DNA of 64,000 nt from Parabacteroides bouchesdurhonensis (GTDB lineage: Bacteria; Bacteroidota; Bacteroidia; Bacteroidales; Tannerellaceae). The notes beneath the pieces were generated by a model that was given only the letters and a program-made list of their open reading frames with translations, searched no databases and was not told the DNA's origin. The DNA lies in assembly GCF_900186615.1 (NCBI RefSeq), contig NZ_LT896588.1, positions 3,288,348 to 3,352,347 on the forward strand, read 5' to 3'. Shown here piece after piece: positions 44,290-53,866 of the stretch. Positions within the stretch are counted from its first letter, which is position 1. Each line of letters begins with the position of its first letter. A program made the translations under genes and the position numbers.

Positions 44290-45413
44290 ATAACTCCTTT
44301 CGTACTAGGTAAACTATAATGGTAAATATCACGTCGTATCGCCATCTTGATAGAGCGGGCCAATGCCTTGAATATCCCTTCTATCTTATGATGTTCATTC
44401 TGTCCTTCCGCTTTTATATTCAAATTCATACGGGCTGAATCACTCAGGCTTTTAAAGAAATGAAGAAACATTTCCGTTGGCATCTCTCCTATTTTCTCAC
44501 GATGGAACTCAACATCCCATACAAGCCAGGGACGTCCGCCAAAATCTAAAGCTACACTACACAAGCAATCATCCATAGGCAACGTATAACCATAGCGTTC
44601 TATTCCCCGTTTATCTCCTAATGCCTTCAATAAAGCCTCACCCAAAGCAATGGCTGTATCCTCTATCGTATGATGCTCGTCTACTTCAAGGTCTCCTTTA
44701 ACCCGGACAGTCAAATCCATTCCGGAATGCTTTCCTATCTGATCCAACATATGGTCGAAAAAACCAAGTCCGGTAGATATGGAAGTCCGGCCGTTTCCAT
44801 CCAAATTAATCTCTACATATATATCTGTTTCCTTCGTAGTACGTTGCACAACGGCACAACGTTCACCGGCATAAAGGTATTCAGTAATTTTATCCCAATC
44901 TTCTGTAATGAGAACCGGAGAAAAATCAATATTATTGGCAGTTAATTCATCTTCCGCTCCATCATAAGGACGTAGCCAGATACCTTTTGCACCTAGATTC
45001 TTTGCCAACTCCATATCAGTAAGCCTGTCACCTATAACATAACTGTTTGCTAAATCATACTCTCCATTAAGATAATTGCCCAACATTCCTGTACGGGGTT
45101 TTCTATTTGGTGAGTTATCCTCCGGGAAAGACCTGTCTATCAAAATGTCATCAAAGACAATCCCTTCGCCTTCCAATGTTTTTAGCATCTTATTATGAGC
45201 CGGCCAGAAAGTATCTTCAGGAAAAGAGGATGTACCCAAGCCATCTTGATTCGTAACCATTACAAACTCAAAATCGAGATTCTTTCGTATAAAATAAAGA
45301 TTACGGAACACTCCCGGATAAAACTCCAGCTTCTCCAAACTATCTAATTGATAATCTACAGGCGGTTCTACCACTAACGTTCCGTCACGATCTATAAAAA
45401 GGGCTCTTTTCAT
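44286..45413 (-). CDS. hisB: bifunctional histidinol-phosphatase / imidazoleglycerol-phosphate dehydratase
   Basis: 375 residues. Residues 1-165 are a HAD phosphatase ([35 protein letters not shown]). Residues 180-375 are the dehydratase: [38 protein letters not shown] and [18 protein letters not shown], with the metal-binding HH pairs. It catalyses steps 7 and 9 of histidine synthesis. ATGA overlap with hisC upstream. Confidence 0.95.
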   Translation of the reverse strand: MKRALFIDRDGTLVVEPPVDYQLDSLEKLEFYPGVFRNLYFIRKNLDFEFVMVTNQDGLGTSSFPEDTFWPAHNKMLKTLEGEGIVFDDILIDRSFPEDNSPNRKPRTGMLGNYLNGEYDLANSYVIGDRLTDMELAKNLGAKGIWLRPYDGAEDELTANNIDFSPVLITEDWDKITEYLYAGERCAVVQRTTKETDIYVEINLDGNGRTSISTGLGFFDHMLDQIGKHSGMDLTVRVKGDLEVDEHHTIEDTAIALGEALLKALGDKRGIERYGYTLPMDDCLCSVALDFGGRPWLVWDVEFHREKIGEMPTEMFLHFFKSLSDSARMNLNIKAEGQNEHHKIEGIFKALARSIKMAIRRDIYHYSLPSTKGVI

Positions 45414-46447
45414 ATCGGTAGACTTTTCATAACATCCAGTAAAATGTCATTTTCCTCAGGTGTACCAATTGTAATACGCAGGCAACCACGGCACAAAGTT
45501 ATATTATTTCGGTTACGAACAACAATACCCTTTTTTACCAGATAATTGTAAGCATTATTAGCGTTACCGACTTCTACCAATAAAAAATTAGCATCAGAAG
45601 GATAAACCTTATAGAAATAAGGAGATTCTGTCAAAGCCTTTTCTATACGGGAGCGTTCAAACAAGATCTGACTCAGCTGCTTCTGCATCTTTTCCGTGTC
45701 TGACAAAATAGACAATGCCGCTTCCTGAGAAGGCTTACTTACATTATAAGGATATTTTATTTTATTAAAAACACTTATAATTTCAGGAGAAGCGAATGCC
45801 ATACCCAAACGGATAGCCGCAGCTCCCCATGCTTTTGACAGTGTTTGGAGTACAATCAAATTGGGAAATTTATTTAATTCCGTAAGGAATGAAGGCTGGG
45901 ATGAGAAATCCACATACGCCTCATCTATTATAACAATGCCATGGAACTTATCCAGAACCTTATAAATCTCATCACGATTCAAACAATTTCCCGTAGGATT
46001 ATTCGGAGAACATAAAAACACTACTTTTACCCAATCATTATCCAAAGCCAATATTTTATCAGCATCCAGATCAAACTTATCATTCAGTAAAACCTTCTTA
46101 CATTCTACATTATTCAGATTAGCGCAAACTTCATACATTCCATATGAAGGATCTATCAAAATCACACTATCCATTCCCGGATCACAAAAAGCTCTAAATA
46201 CAAGGTCTATCGCCTCATCGCTACCATTACCCAGAAAGATAGAATCGGTCTCTACTTCTTTTAGTTTAGAAACGCGTTCTTTCAGTTCCATCTGTAAAGG
46301 ATCAGGATAACGATTATAAGTAGTATTCCACGGATTCTCATTAGCATCCAAAAATACCGAAGCTGTTCCGTGAAACTCATTTCTTGCCGACGAATATGGT
46401 TTCATATTCCGAATATTCCGTCTAACTAGTTTTTCCAAACTCATCAT
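45410..46447 (-). CDS. hisC: histidinol-phosphate aminotransferase
   Basis: 345 residues, class I/II aminotransferase. [47 protein letters not shown] and the PLP lysine in [18 protein letters not shown], followed by [19 protein letters not shown]. It transaminates imidazole-acetol phosphate. Four-base overlaps with hisD and hisB indicate coupled translation. Confidence 0.95.
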   Translation of the reverse strand: MMSLEKLVRRNIRNMKPYSSARNEFHGTASVFLDANENPWNTTYNRYPDPLQMELKERVSKLKEVETDSIFLGNGSDEAIDLVFRAFCDPGMDSVILIDPSYGMYEVCANLNNVECKKVLLNDKFDLDADKILALDNDWVKVVFLCSPNNPTGNCLNRDEIYKVLDKFHGIVIIDEAYVDFSSQPSFLTELNKFPNLIVLQTLSKAWGAAAIRLGMAFASPEIISVFNKIKYPYNVSKPSQEAALSILSDTEKMQKQLSQILFERSRIEKALTESPYFYKVYPSDANFLLVEVGNANNAYNYLVKKGIVVRNRNNITLCRGCLRITIGTPEENDILLDVMKSLPI

Positions 46448-47724
46448 AATGATTTCAATCTAATAGTTACGGCATTCCGATGAGCATCCAAATGCTCATT
46501 TGCTGCCATGATTTGAATTGTGCCCCCTAAATTACGTATTCCTTCGGAAGTAATCTCCTGAAAAGTTATCTTTTTAATAAAACTGTCCAAATTTACACCA
46601 CTATATGCTTTTGCATAACCATTAGTAGGCAATGTATGATTCGTTCCGGAAGCATAATCGCCTGCGCTTTCCGGAGTATATGCTCCCATAAAAACACTAC
46701 CGGCATTCTCTATCTTACCGGCTATATCGCGATAATTCTTCGTCTGTATAATAAGGTGCTCGGGGGCATATTGATTAGTAAAATCAATCACTTCCTGTTC
46801 ATTATTTAAAACAATGATACGACTATGGGATAACGCCTTTTCCGTAATCTCTTTACGTAGCAATAAGTCCAATTGTTCCTGTATGGCTCGGACAACATCC
46901 TCAACAATACCTTCTGATGCTGTAACCAACATAGCCTGACTGTCAGCTCCATGTTCAGCCTGAGAAAGAAAATCGGCCGCAATGAAATCTGGATTTGCAG
47001 TCTCATCAGCAATCACCTCCACTTCCGACGGACCAGCCGGCATATCTATAGCTACCTCTTTCAAACTTACCAATTGCTTAGCAGCAGTTACATATTGATT
47101 TCCCGGACCAAATATTTTATATACTTTAGGTACGGATTGTGTACCGTAAGCCATTGAAGCTATGGCTTGTATACCTCCTATCTTAAATATTTTATTCACA
47201 CCGGCAACTTTTGCGGCAAACAAGATAGCAGGATGTACTTTCCCTTCTTTATCCGGAGGCGTACACAATACAATTTCTCTACATCCGGCAATACGTGCCG
47301 GAACAGCAAGCATCAACACCGTAGAGAATAATGGAGCTGTTCCACCCGGGATATAAAGACCGACTTTCTCAATAGCAACAGCTTTTTGCCAGCAAGTCAC
47401 TCCGGAAGTAGTCTCTATTTTCTGTCCCGTAAAAGATTGAGAAGCATGAAACTTTTCAATATTATCTTTTGCCTGACAAATAGCTTGCTTTAATTCTTCG
47501 GAAATAAGTTTATCTGCATCGCGCATTTCTACTTCCGATACCTGCAAATCGGCAAGTACCACTTTATCAAACTTTTCCTCATATCGTTTTACAGCAGCAT
47601 CACCTTGTTCCTTCACTTCATCCAATACAGTACGAACCGTATCAAATAAAGCAGTCACATCCAATGCAGGTCTGGTTAACAACGCAGGCCAGTCTCTTTT
47701 TGAAGGATATTTAATTATTTCCAT
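46444..47724 (-). CDS. hisD: histidinol dehydrogenase
   Basis: 426 residues. Zinc and substrate motifs: [61 protein letters not shown] and [18 protein letters not shown]. It oxidises histidinol to histidine, the last two steps. Separated by 2 bp from hisG. Confidence 0.96.
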   Translation of the reverse strand: MEIIKYPSKRDWPALLTRPALDVTALFDTVRTVLDEVKEQGDAAVKRYEEKFDKVVLADLQVSEVEMRDADKLISEELKQAICQAKDNIEKFHASQSFTGQKIETTSGVTCWQKAVAIEKVGLYIPGGTAPLFSTVLMLAVPARIAGCREIVLCTPPDKEGKVHPAILFAAKVAGVNKIFKIGGIQAIASMAYGTQSVPKVYKIFGPGNQYVTAAKQLVSLKEVAIDMPAGPSEVEVIADETANPDFIAADFLSQAEHGADSQAMLVTASEGIVEDVVRAIQEQLDLLLRKEITEKALSHSRIIVLNNEQEVIDFTNQYAPEHLIIQTKNYRDIAGKIENAGSVFMGAYTPESAGDYASGTNHTLPTNGYAKAYSGVNLDSFIKKITFQEITSEGIRNLGGTIQIMAANEHLDAHRNAVTIRLKSL

Positions 47725-47726
47725 AA

Positions 47727-48578
47727 TTACAATATCATTTTCTCAATAGGAATTACCAATATACCTTCTGCTCCAATTGATTTGAGTTTTCCGATAATCT
47801 CCCAGAAATGTTTTTCTGCTATAACAGATTGTACGGAAACCCACTCGCCATTTGCAAGAGGCGTCACAGTAGGGCTTTTCATACCCGGCAGAACTTCAAT
47901 AATTTCATCCAGTTTTTCTTTCGGAGCATTCAGTAAAACATATTTTTTCCCTTCCGCCATCTGAATGGCTTCAAAACGGAACAATAATTCATCAAGTATA
48001 ACCTGTTTTTCCTTAGAAAGTTTATTATTAGCGATCAATAAAGCTTCACTTTCCATAATAACTTCTACCTCTTTCAGCTGGTTGCTGACCAATGTACTGC
48101 CGGAGCTCACTATATCAAAAATAGCGTCAGCCAAACCAATACCCGGAGCAATCTCTACTGAACCGCTGATAACATGCAATTCTGCTTTTACGTTGTTTTC
48201 CGCCAGATATGTTTTCAGTATTTCGGGATAAGAGGTAGCGATTGTTTTTCCTTCAAACCACTCCACACCATTATATTCTTCATCCTTAGGAATGGCTAAA
48301 GACAAACGGCATTTACTGAATCCCAGTCTTTTTACCAATTTAGCATCCTTTCCTTTCTCCACGTATTCATTCTCACCAACTATACCTATATCGGCAACTC
48401 CATTGGCCACTGATTGCGGAATATCATCATCTCTAAGGAACAAAACTTCTACAGGAAAACCTTTTGCCGATAATAATAAAATACGTTTTCCTCTGTTCAA
48501 CTTAATGCCAGCCTCCTCTAGTAATAGCATTGTTTCATCGTATAAACGACCTTTTGATTGTACTGCAATTCGTAACAT
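47727..48578 (-). CDS. hisG: ATP phosphoribosyltransferase, long form
   Basis: 283 residues from the Met at 48578 (MLRIAVQSKGRLYDE), the usual HisG start; the open frame to 48626 overlaps the attenuator hairpin. VGENEYVEKGKDAKLV and EIAPGIGLADAIFDIVSSGSTL (phosphoribosyl site region) are present. The C-terminal 75 residues (KSPTVTPLANGEWVSVQSVI) are the regulatory ACT-like domain of the long form, so histidine feedback inhibition is expected. First structural gene of the operon. Confidence 0.96.
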   Translation of the reverse strand: MLRIAVQSKGRLYDETMLLLEEAGIKLNRGKRILLLSAKGFPVEVLFLRDDDIPQSVANGVADIGIVGENEYVEKGKDAKLVKRLGFSKCRLSLAIPKDEEYNGVEWFEGKTIATSYPEILKTYLAENNVKAELHVISGSVEIAPGIGLADAIFDIVSSGSTLVSNQLKEVEVIMESEALLIANNKLSKEKQVILDELLFRFEAIQMAEGKKYVLLNAPKEKLDEIIEVLPGMKSPTVTPLANGEWVSVQSVIAEKHFWEIIGKLKSIGAEGILVIPIEKMIL

Positions 48579-48613
48579 TGTTATTTTATTTTTAATATAA
48601 TCATCCCAAAACG

Positions 48614-48648
48614 AAATAAGGCTCACCGTATAACGGCAAGCCTTATTT
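48614..48648 (-). terminator. his operon attenuator terminator
   Basis: On the minus strand AAATAAGGCT (48648-48639) pairs with AGCCTTATTT (48623-48614), with CCGT/ACGG pairing inside; CGTTTTG follows. It lies between the His-rich leader ORF and hisG, the position expected for a transcription attenuator. Confidence 0.82.
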
Positions 48649-48688
48649 TTATTATTGCGTACTTTTACATATCACACAGCCCACCGAA

Positions 48689-48739
48689 CTACTGTCCGTT
48701 GTAATGATGATGGTGATGATGTAAAGCAACTGTTTTCAT
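48689..48739 (-). CDS. hisL: his operon leader peptide
   Basis: A 16-codon reading frame, MKTVALHHHHHHYNGQ, with six consecutive His codons. It starts 14 nt after the predicted transcription start and is followed by the terminator hairpin and hisG. Ribosome stalling at the His codons when His-tRNA is scarce would prevent terminator formation. Too short for standard gene finders. Confidence 0.88.
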   Translation of the reverse strand: MKTVALHHHHHHYNGQ

Positions 48740-48759
48740 TTATTCTATCATTAATGCCA

Positions 48760-48789
48760 CAAAGTTACAATAATTATTTATTCCACAAA
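48760..48789 (-). promoter_or_regulatory. his operon promoter
   Basis: Minus-strand TTTG (48786-48789), 18 bp, TAACTTTG (48760-48767), both boxes matching the Bacteroidales consensus. The predicted start is about 14 nt before the leader ATG. Confidence 0.75.
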
Positions 48790-48826
48790 TAAATCTAACA
48801 AAATAATATTTATTCAGGCTATTTTT

Positions 48827-49144
48827 TTACGAAGCTAATTTTAGACCTATAATTCCGACTATAATCAATAATGCCGACAACATACGCCACAAACCTGCCG
48901 AATCATGGAAAAAAAAGATACCTATCAATAAAGTTCCTATTGCACCTATTCCAGTCCATACAACATAAGCTGTTCCTATTGGTATTGTACGTTGAACCAT
49001 ATATAAAAAATAACCACTTAAAGCCATCGATATAACAGCAGCCGCAAGAAATAGAAAACGAGCTCCGGTTGTCTGCGCCAATTTCATTCCTACCGGCCAT
49101 CCTATTTCAAAAAGACCTCCTAACAATAAATAAATCCATCCCAT
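48827..49144 (-). CDS. sugE: SMR family efflux protein, SugE/Gdx-like
   Basis: 105 residues, four transmembrane helices (WIYLLLGGLFEIGWPVGMKL with the membrane-embedded Glu, ISMALSGYFLYMVQRTIPIG, TAYVVWTGIGAIGTLLIGIF, MLSALLIIVGIIGLKL). The GLFEIGWPVG motif with Trp-Pro-Val-Gly is nearer to SugE/Gdx (guanidinium export) than to EmrE. No guanidine riboswitch is seen; the next gene starts 39 bp upstream on the same strand. Confidence 0.85.
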   Translation of the reverse strand: MGWIYLLLGGLFEIGWPVGMKLAQTTGARFLFLAAAVISMALSGYFLYMVQRTIPIGTAYVVWTGIGAIGTLLIGIFFFHDSAGLWRMLSALLIIVGIIGLKLAS

Positions 49145-49183
49145 ATTACTTTTATTTATTATTTAATACAAAAGACTGACTTC

Positions 49184-49636
49184 TTACTCTCTTAAATACT
49201 CAGCGATTCCTTTAAAATTCTTTTCCAGCAAATACATCTGACTGGCCATAAACGAAAAGAATTCGCCCCAATGTTCCCGGCGATGCAAATCTATTCCTTC
49301 TTTTTTCGTATATATACGTGCGACCTCATTTCCTGCTTCCCGTACATAACATATATCCCATATCAATCCATCAGGAAAACCTTTTTCCAGAATTTCTTTA
49401 TACCATGTTAACCGTTCAAACATTTCAAGACGCAAATCTTCACGACGGTGATTTACTTCCAAAATAACATATGCGCCATTCCGGTTTGTATCAAACTTTA
49501 GTTCTATACCTTTAACCTTGGTATTTAAACTCCATACTTTCTTTCTTCCCCGCAAATAAGGCTGAACCTCACAGAAAGCGCCAAAACTTTCCCAGAACTC
49601 TAACTTTAAGTTCTTCAGTTCGTCTTTACTATACAT
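49184..49636 (-). CDS. DUF4268 domain protein
   Basis: 150 residues. The pattern FWESFGAFCEVQPYLRGRKKVWSLN at the start (residues WESFGAFCEVQPY are diagnostic), GIELKFDTNRNGAYVILEV and IYTKKEGIDLHRREHWGEFF fits the DUF4268 family; some members are fused to nuclease domains, this one stands alone. Cytoplasmic. Stop and start codons of the M16 gene next to it are adjacent (1 bp), so both are in one operon. Function unknown. Confidence 0.75.
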   Translation of the reverse strand: MYSKDELKNLKLEFWESFGAFCEVQPYLRGRKKVWSLNTKVKGIELKFDTNRNGAYVILEVNHRREDLRLEMFERLTWYKEILEKGFPDGLIWDICYVREAGNEVARIYTKKEGIDLHRREHWGEFFSFMASQMYLLEKNFKGIAEYLRE

Positions 49637-52522
49637 TTATTTATAAATATCTTTTCTTTTTACTTTCACAATTGTTCCAAAAGAAGCCAGTTTCTTCATG
49701 TCGATATGTTTTGAATTACCAACAACAACATAAACTACCGGACGACCTTCAATATATTCCTGATAGAAACGGGTTATATCCTCCATATGCATATTTTCTA
49801 TATCAGCCAATAAGTCTTTGTTCGGGTCTGTATTAAACCCGTTACGTTGAGACACATATATTCTGGGAGAAATCTCTCGGAAAGAAGGATACTCGTTATT
49901 CACATAATTCAGTATCGACTGCTTAACTGCATTAACACGACTTTCCGGACGTTCAGGCATTTTCTTAATCAATGAATCAAGAACAGTAATCGCATCCAGC
50001 GTCTTATCACCTTGCGTAGACAACATGGTAACAAAATTCGCAGGTTTATCCGACGAGATTGACGGCGGCATATTAAACCGGGAATTCACCCGATAAGCAA
50101 AAGAACGAAACTCGCGTATTTCCTGAAACATCAAAGACGACATATCTCCTCCAAAATAACCGTTAAACAGTCTGGCAACATGCCTTGCCGATCTATCTTT
50201 CAATACATCCCCAGGCACATACCCATAAACAATACTTTGAGAGACATCCGGCATATCCATAAAATAAACCATCTGTTCATCGTAAGATTTTGTCTCTCTG
50301 TAATACGGATATTTAGAATGTTTTGAAACTTCTTCTATCGGCAAGTTTTCCTTTATCAATAAAGCAACATCATTTATGGGTTGTGAACCACAATAATGCA
50401 TTGAACATTCTACCCGACGTACTTCGTCGAACATATCCAGCAATTCCTGCCCTTTCAATTTTTTTATTTGTGACAAAGAAAGTTTTGTAAGAAAACGGGA
50501 ATTCTCTCCATATATCACTTTTTCCAATAAAGCCTTTGCCAAATTATCGCTGGATTTATAAAAAGCTTTTTGCATCACCTTTGCTTCATCCACAATCTGA
50601 CTTAATTTCTTATTATCGGCTTTAGCATGTCTGAGGAAATCACCTGCTAAAGACAAAGTTTCCTTCAGGTTTGCATCAAATCCTGTTATCCTCACACTAA
50701 AATCATTGTCCTTTACATCAAAAGACAATGTACTTCCCAATGTTTGCAATTGATTACGGAAATCATCAAATGAAAGAGAATCCGTACCAAGAAAATGCAG
50801 ATAATTTACCAATTGTGTAAGTTCAGGTCTTTCCAGACTGCCGATACCGTAAATCAAATGCAATGAAAATATATTATTTACCGGATTGGGACTAACATAT
50901 AAAGAAACCAATGGATTAATTTGTTGTACCGTCACATCTTTATCAAAGTCCAGCAGACGAGGTTTCACTTTTTCAACCGGCATATCCTGCAATTGTTTCA
51001 CATAGTCGGATACGGCATCTTTATTTTTCGGTACAACAGGTGTATAATCGGGCTTTTTAAGACTTTCTTTCGGATATTTGCCGGTCTTCTTCGTCACAAA
51101 CAAATAGTTTTCATTAAAATATTTATTTGCTACAGCTATCACATCATCTTTGGTAAGTGCATCAATACGTGCTATTTCTTCCAGATAATCAGTCCAGCTT
51201 TTACCTTGCGAATAAATGCGCATCATTGTTTGGGCACGTGCGCTTATATCTTCCAGAGCAGCATCATATTCCCGTTTCTGTTCCAGTTTCAAACTTTGAA
51301 ATGTTTCATCACTGAACTCACCGGATTTTATCCGATTTATTTCTTTCCATACTAATTTTTCTGCAGCGGAATAAGATTGAACCAATAGTTTAGGAATCAC
51401 CAAAACGCCCAATATACCAGCTTCATTCATACTCTGGTTCAAGGCCATAGACGCCATCACTTTATGCTTTACAGTCAATTTATCCAGATAACCGGTTCCA
51501 TTGGAATTATTCAAAAGAGAAACAGCTATATTCAACGCAACCTGGTCTTTATGATTAGCCGGAACACCCCGAAAGCCTAATGCCATTGCTTTTACGAACG
51601 GAATAGGTACTTTTATCTTTATCTTTTCCTTGCCTTTAAACGAGGGTAAAACGACAGCTTTCCTTTTGGGTATGTCTCCACGTCGTATACGTGAAAATGA
51701 CGATTCTAATATTGGCAAAACTACATTCGTATCAAAATCACCACTCAATACCAAGCCCATATTAGATGCTACATAATAAGTCTCAAAGAATTTCTGCATT
51801 TCGGAAAGACGGGGATTTTTCAGATTCTCCGTACTACCTATAATAGGATACGCATAAGGATGTGGATAAAAGTAACGCTCAGTCAATTTTTCTATCGCCT
51901 GACTTCCGATCATATCGCTATACATATTTTTCTCTTCATATACAGTCTCCAGTTCACTTTGAAAGAGACGAAAGACCGGATTTATCAGACGTTCACTATT
52001 AATTTCCGCCCACTGGGGAAAATATTGTGGCGAAAATGTATTAAAATATACAGTATAGTCATACGAAGTTCCTGCGTTTAGTTTCGTCCCTCCAAAACAT
52101 GAAATAAGACGGTCAAACTCATTTGGAATAACATATTCGGAAGCACGGACACTCATCTCATTGATCTCTCTCTGTATCACAGAACGCAATTTCAAATCTT
52201 TCGTTACCGCCAGTTCATCATATTTTATTGCAATAGAATCCAATAACACTTTCTCTACCTCATAATCCGTTGTGCCAATCTTGTCGGTACCTTTGAACAT
52301 CATATGTTCAAAGTAATGGGCAATACCCGTATTCGGACAATCTTTAGACCCTGCTTTTACCACAACTGCACCAAAAACTTTAGGCTGTGTATGATCCTCA
52401 TTCAACCAAACAGTCAATCCGTTACTAAGTGTATATTCCTGCACTCTGAGAGAATTCGGTATCTGCGCCGAAAGAATACCCGTACAACCTGTTATCATCA
52501 TCATTTGTAAAAAAAATTTCAT
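49637..52522 (-). CDS. secreted M16 family zinc peptidase
   Basis: 961 residues, the double-length form with two M16 halves. Signal peptide MMMITGCTGILSAQ. The inverse zinc motif HYFEHMMFKGT (HxxEH) is near residue 67 with the third ligand Glu in ELETVYEEKNMY near 190; the second half (from about 500) lacks it and is the inactive partner. It should degrade peptides in the periplasm or at the outer membrane. A perfect -7 box is 34 bp upstream. Confidence 0.92.
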   Translation of the reverse strand: MKFFLQMMMITGCTGILSAQIPNSLRVQEYTLSNGLTVWLNEDHTQPKVFGAVVVKAGSKDCPNTGIAHYFEHMMFKGTDKIGTTDYEVEKVLLDSIAIKYDELAVTKDLKLRSVIQREINEMSVRASEYVIPNEFDRLISCFGGTKLNAGTSYDYTVYFNTFSPQYFPQWAEINSERLINPVFRLFQSELETVYEEKNMYSDMIGSQAIEKLTERYFYPHPYAYPIIGSTENLKNPRLSEMQKFFETYYVASNMGLVLSGDFDTNVVLPILESSFSRIRRGDIPKRKAVVLPSFKGKEKIKIKVPIPFVKAMALGFRGVPANHKDQVALNIAVSLLNNSNGTGYLDKLTVKHKVMASMALNQSMNEAGILGVLVIPKLLVQSYSAAEKLVWKEINRIKSGEFSDETFQSLKLEQKREYDAALEDISARAQTMMRIYSQGKSWTDYLEEIARIDALTKDDVIAVANKYFNENYLFVTKKTGKYPKESLKKPDYTPVVPKNKDAVSDYVKQLQDMPVEKVKPRLLDFDKDVTVQQINPLVSLYVSPNPVNNIFSLHLIYGIGSLERPELTQLVNYLHFLGTDSLSFDDFRNQLQTLGSTLSFDVKDNDFSVRITGFDANLKETLSLAGDFLRHAKADNKKLSQIVDEAKVMQKAFYKSSDNLAKALLEKVIYGENSRFLTKLSLSQIKKLKGQELLDMFDEVRRVECSMHYCGSQPINDVALLIKENLPIEEVSKHSKYPYYRETKSYDEQMVYFMDMPDVSQSIVYGYVPGDVLKDRSARHVARLFNGYFGGDMSSLMFQEIREFRSFAYRVNSRFNMPPSISSDKPANFVTMLSTQGDKTLDAITVLDSLIKKMPERPESRVNAVKQSILNYVNNEYPSFREISPRIYVSQRNGFNTDPNKDLLADIENMHMEDITRFYQEYIEGRPVVYVVVGNSKHIDMKKLASFGTIVKVKRKDIYK

Positions 52523-52555
52523 TTAATCGTAATAGATTAGTAAACTATTATGCAA

Positions 52556-52563
52556 CAAAGATA
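52556..52563 (-). promoter_or_regulatory. -7 box TATCTTTG for the M16 operon
   Basis: Exact match on the minus strand, transcript start expected near 52549. The opposite strand of this 99-bp gap must hold the MscS promoter, not clearly seen. Confidence 0.6.
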
Positions 52564-52621
52564 CTATTTTCCACGTTAACTATTTAAACTTAACCTCAAT
52601 TCATTATGTTATCTAAGTAAA

Positions 52622-53806
52622 ATGAAAACGTTTCTTATGATAAATTTAGGCAGTTGGATGAACAAACTCCTCATAAGTTGGGGAGTAGACCCGAAAATTG
52701 CAGATACTTTCGATGAATCTATTATCGCCATTCTCATGATTGCCATAGCTGTAGGGCTTGATTATTTATGCCAGGCTATCTTTGTTGGCAGCGTACGAAA
52801 AATAGCGCAAAAAACCCGTTATACTTGGGATACCTTGCTTATCAAACGTAAGGTCGTTCATAATCTAGTACATGCTATTCCTGCCATACTCGTCTATATT
52901 ATGCTTCCGATTGCTTTTGTTCACGGAAAGGGAATGCTTAATATTTCCCAGAAAATATGTGCGGTCTATATCGTTTTTACATTTCTATTATCATTAAACG
53001 GCATTTTATTAGTCATTCTGGATGTGTTCAACCAAAAGGAGAAACTAAAAGACCGTCCTATGAAAGGTTTTATACAAGTACTGCAAGTACTCGTGTTCTT
53101 CATCGGAGGTATAGTAATCATTGCAATTATTGTCAATAAGTCTCCGGCTAGTTTATTCGCCGGTTTAGGTGCTTCAGCCGCCATTTTAATGTTGGTATTC
53201 AAAGACAGTATTCTGGGGTTTGTCGCAGGTATCCAACTTTCGGCAAATGATATGGTACGTCCGGGTGACTGGATAACCTTACCATCCGGCAACGCGAATG
53301 GTGTCGTACAAGAAATCACCCTTAATACCGTAAAGATCCGAAACTTCGATAATACAATCTCTACTGTTCCCCCTTACACATTAGTAAATAACTCTTTTCA
53401 GAACTGGAGAGGAATGACCGAATCGGGAGGACGCCGTGTCATGAAATCCATTTTTCTCGACCTGAATACAATTAAATTCTGTACTCCGGAAATGTTGGAT
53501 ACCTTCCGTAAAGAAATCCCTTTATTATCCGACTATAAACCAGAGGAAGGAGTGATTCCCACCAACTCGCAGGTATTCCGCGTATATATTGAACGTTATC
53601 TTACCAGTTTACCTGTAGTCAATCAGGATCTCGATTTAATTATCAGTCAACTGCAAGCTACCGAATACGGAGTCCCGGTACAAATTTATTTCTTTTCCCG
53701 CAATAAGATATGGAAAGAATACGAACGTATCCAATCAGACATCTTCGATCATTTCTTTGCTATGGTTCCTAAATTTGAGCTAAAGGTTTATCAGTATTCC
53801 GAATAA
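52622..53806 (+). CDS. MscS-type mechanosensitive channel
   Basis: 394 residues. Four or five N-terminal helices end in the MscS pore helix region SLFAGLGASAAILMLVFKDSILGFVAGIQLS (Gly/Ala-rich), followed by the beta domain NDMVRPGDWITLPSGNANGVV with ITLNTVKIRNFDNTISTVPPY. It opens under membrane tension and releases solutes on hypo-osmotic shock. Tandem with a paralogue 60 bp downstream; the two are similar along the entire length. Confidence 0.92.
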   Translation: MKTFLMINLGSWMNKLLISWGVDPKIADTFDESIIAILMIAIAVGLDYLCQAIFVGSVRKIAQKTRYTWDTLLIKRKVVHNLVHAIPAILVYIMLPIAFVHGKGMLNISQKICAVYIVFTFLLSLNGILLVILDVFNQKEKLKDRPMKGFIQVLQVLVFFIGGIVIIAIIVNKSPASLFAGLGASAAILMLVFKDSILGFVAGIQLSANDMVRPGDWITLPSGNANGVVQEITLNTVKIRNFDNTISTVPPYTLVNNSFQNWRGMTESGGRRVMKSIFLDLNTIKFCTPEMLDTFRKEIPLLSDYKPEEGVIPTNSQVFRVYIERYLTSLPVVNQDLDLIISQLQATEYGVPVQIYFFSRNKIWKEYERIQSDIFDHFFAMVPKFELKVYQYSE

Positions 53807-53866
53807 GACAAATTATATGTTTCTTTTTAGTAGATTTGTATTTGAATAATTAGAACAGAGATATTT

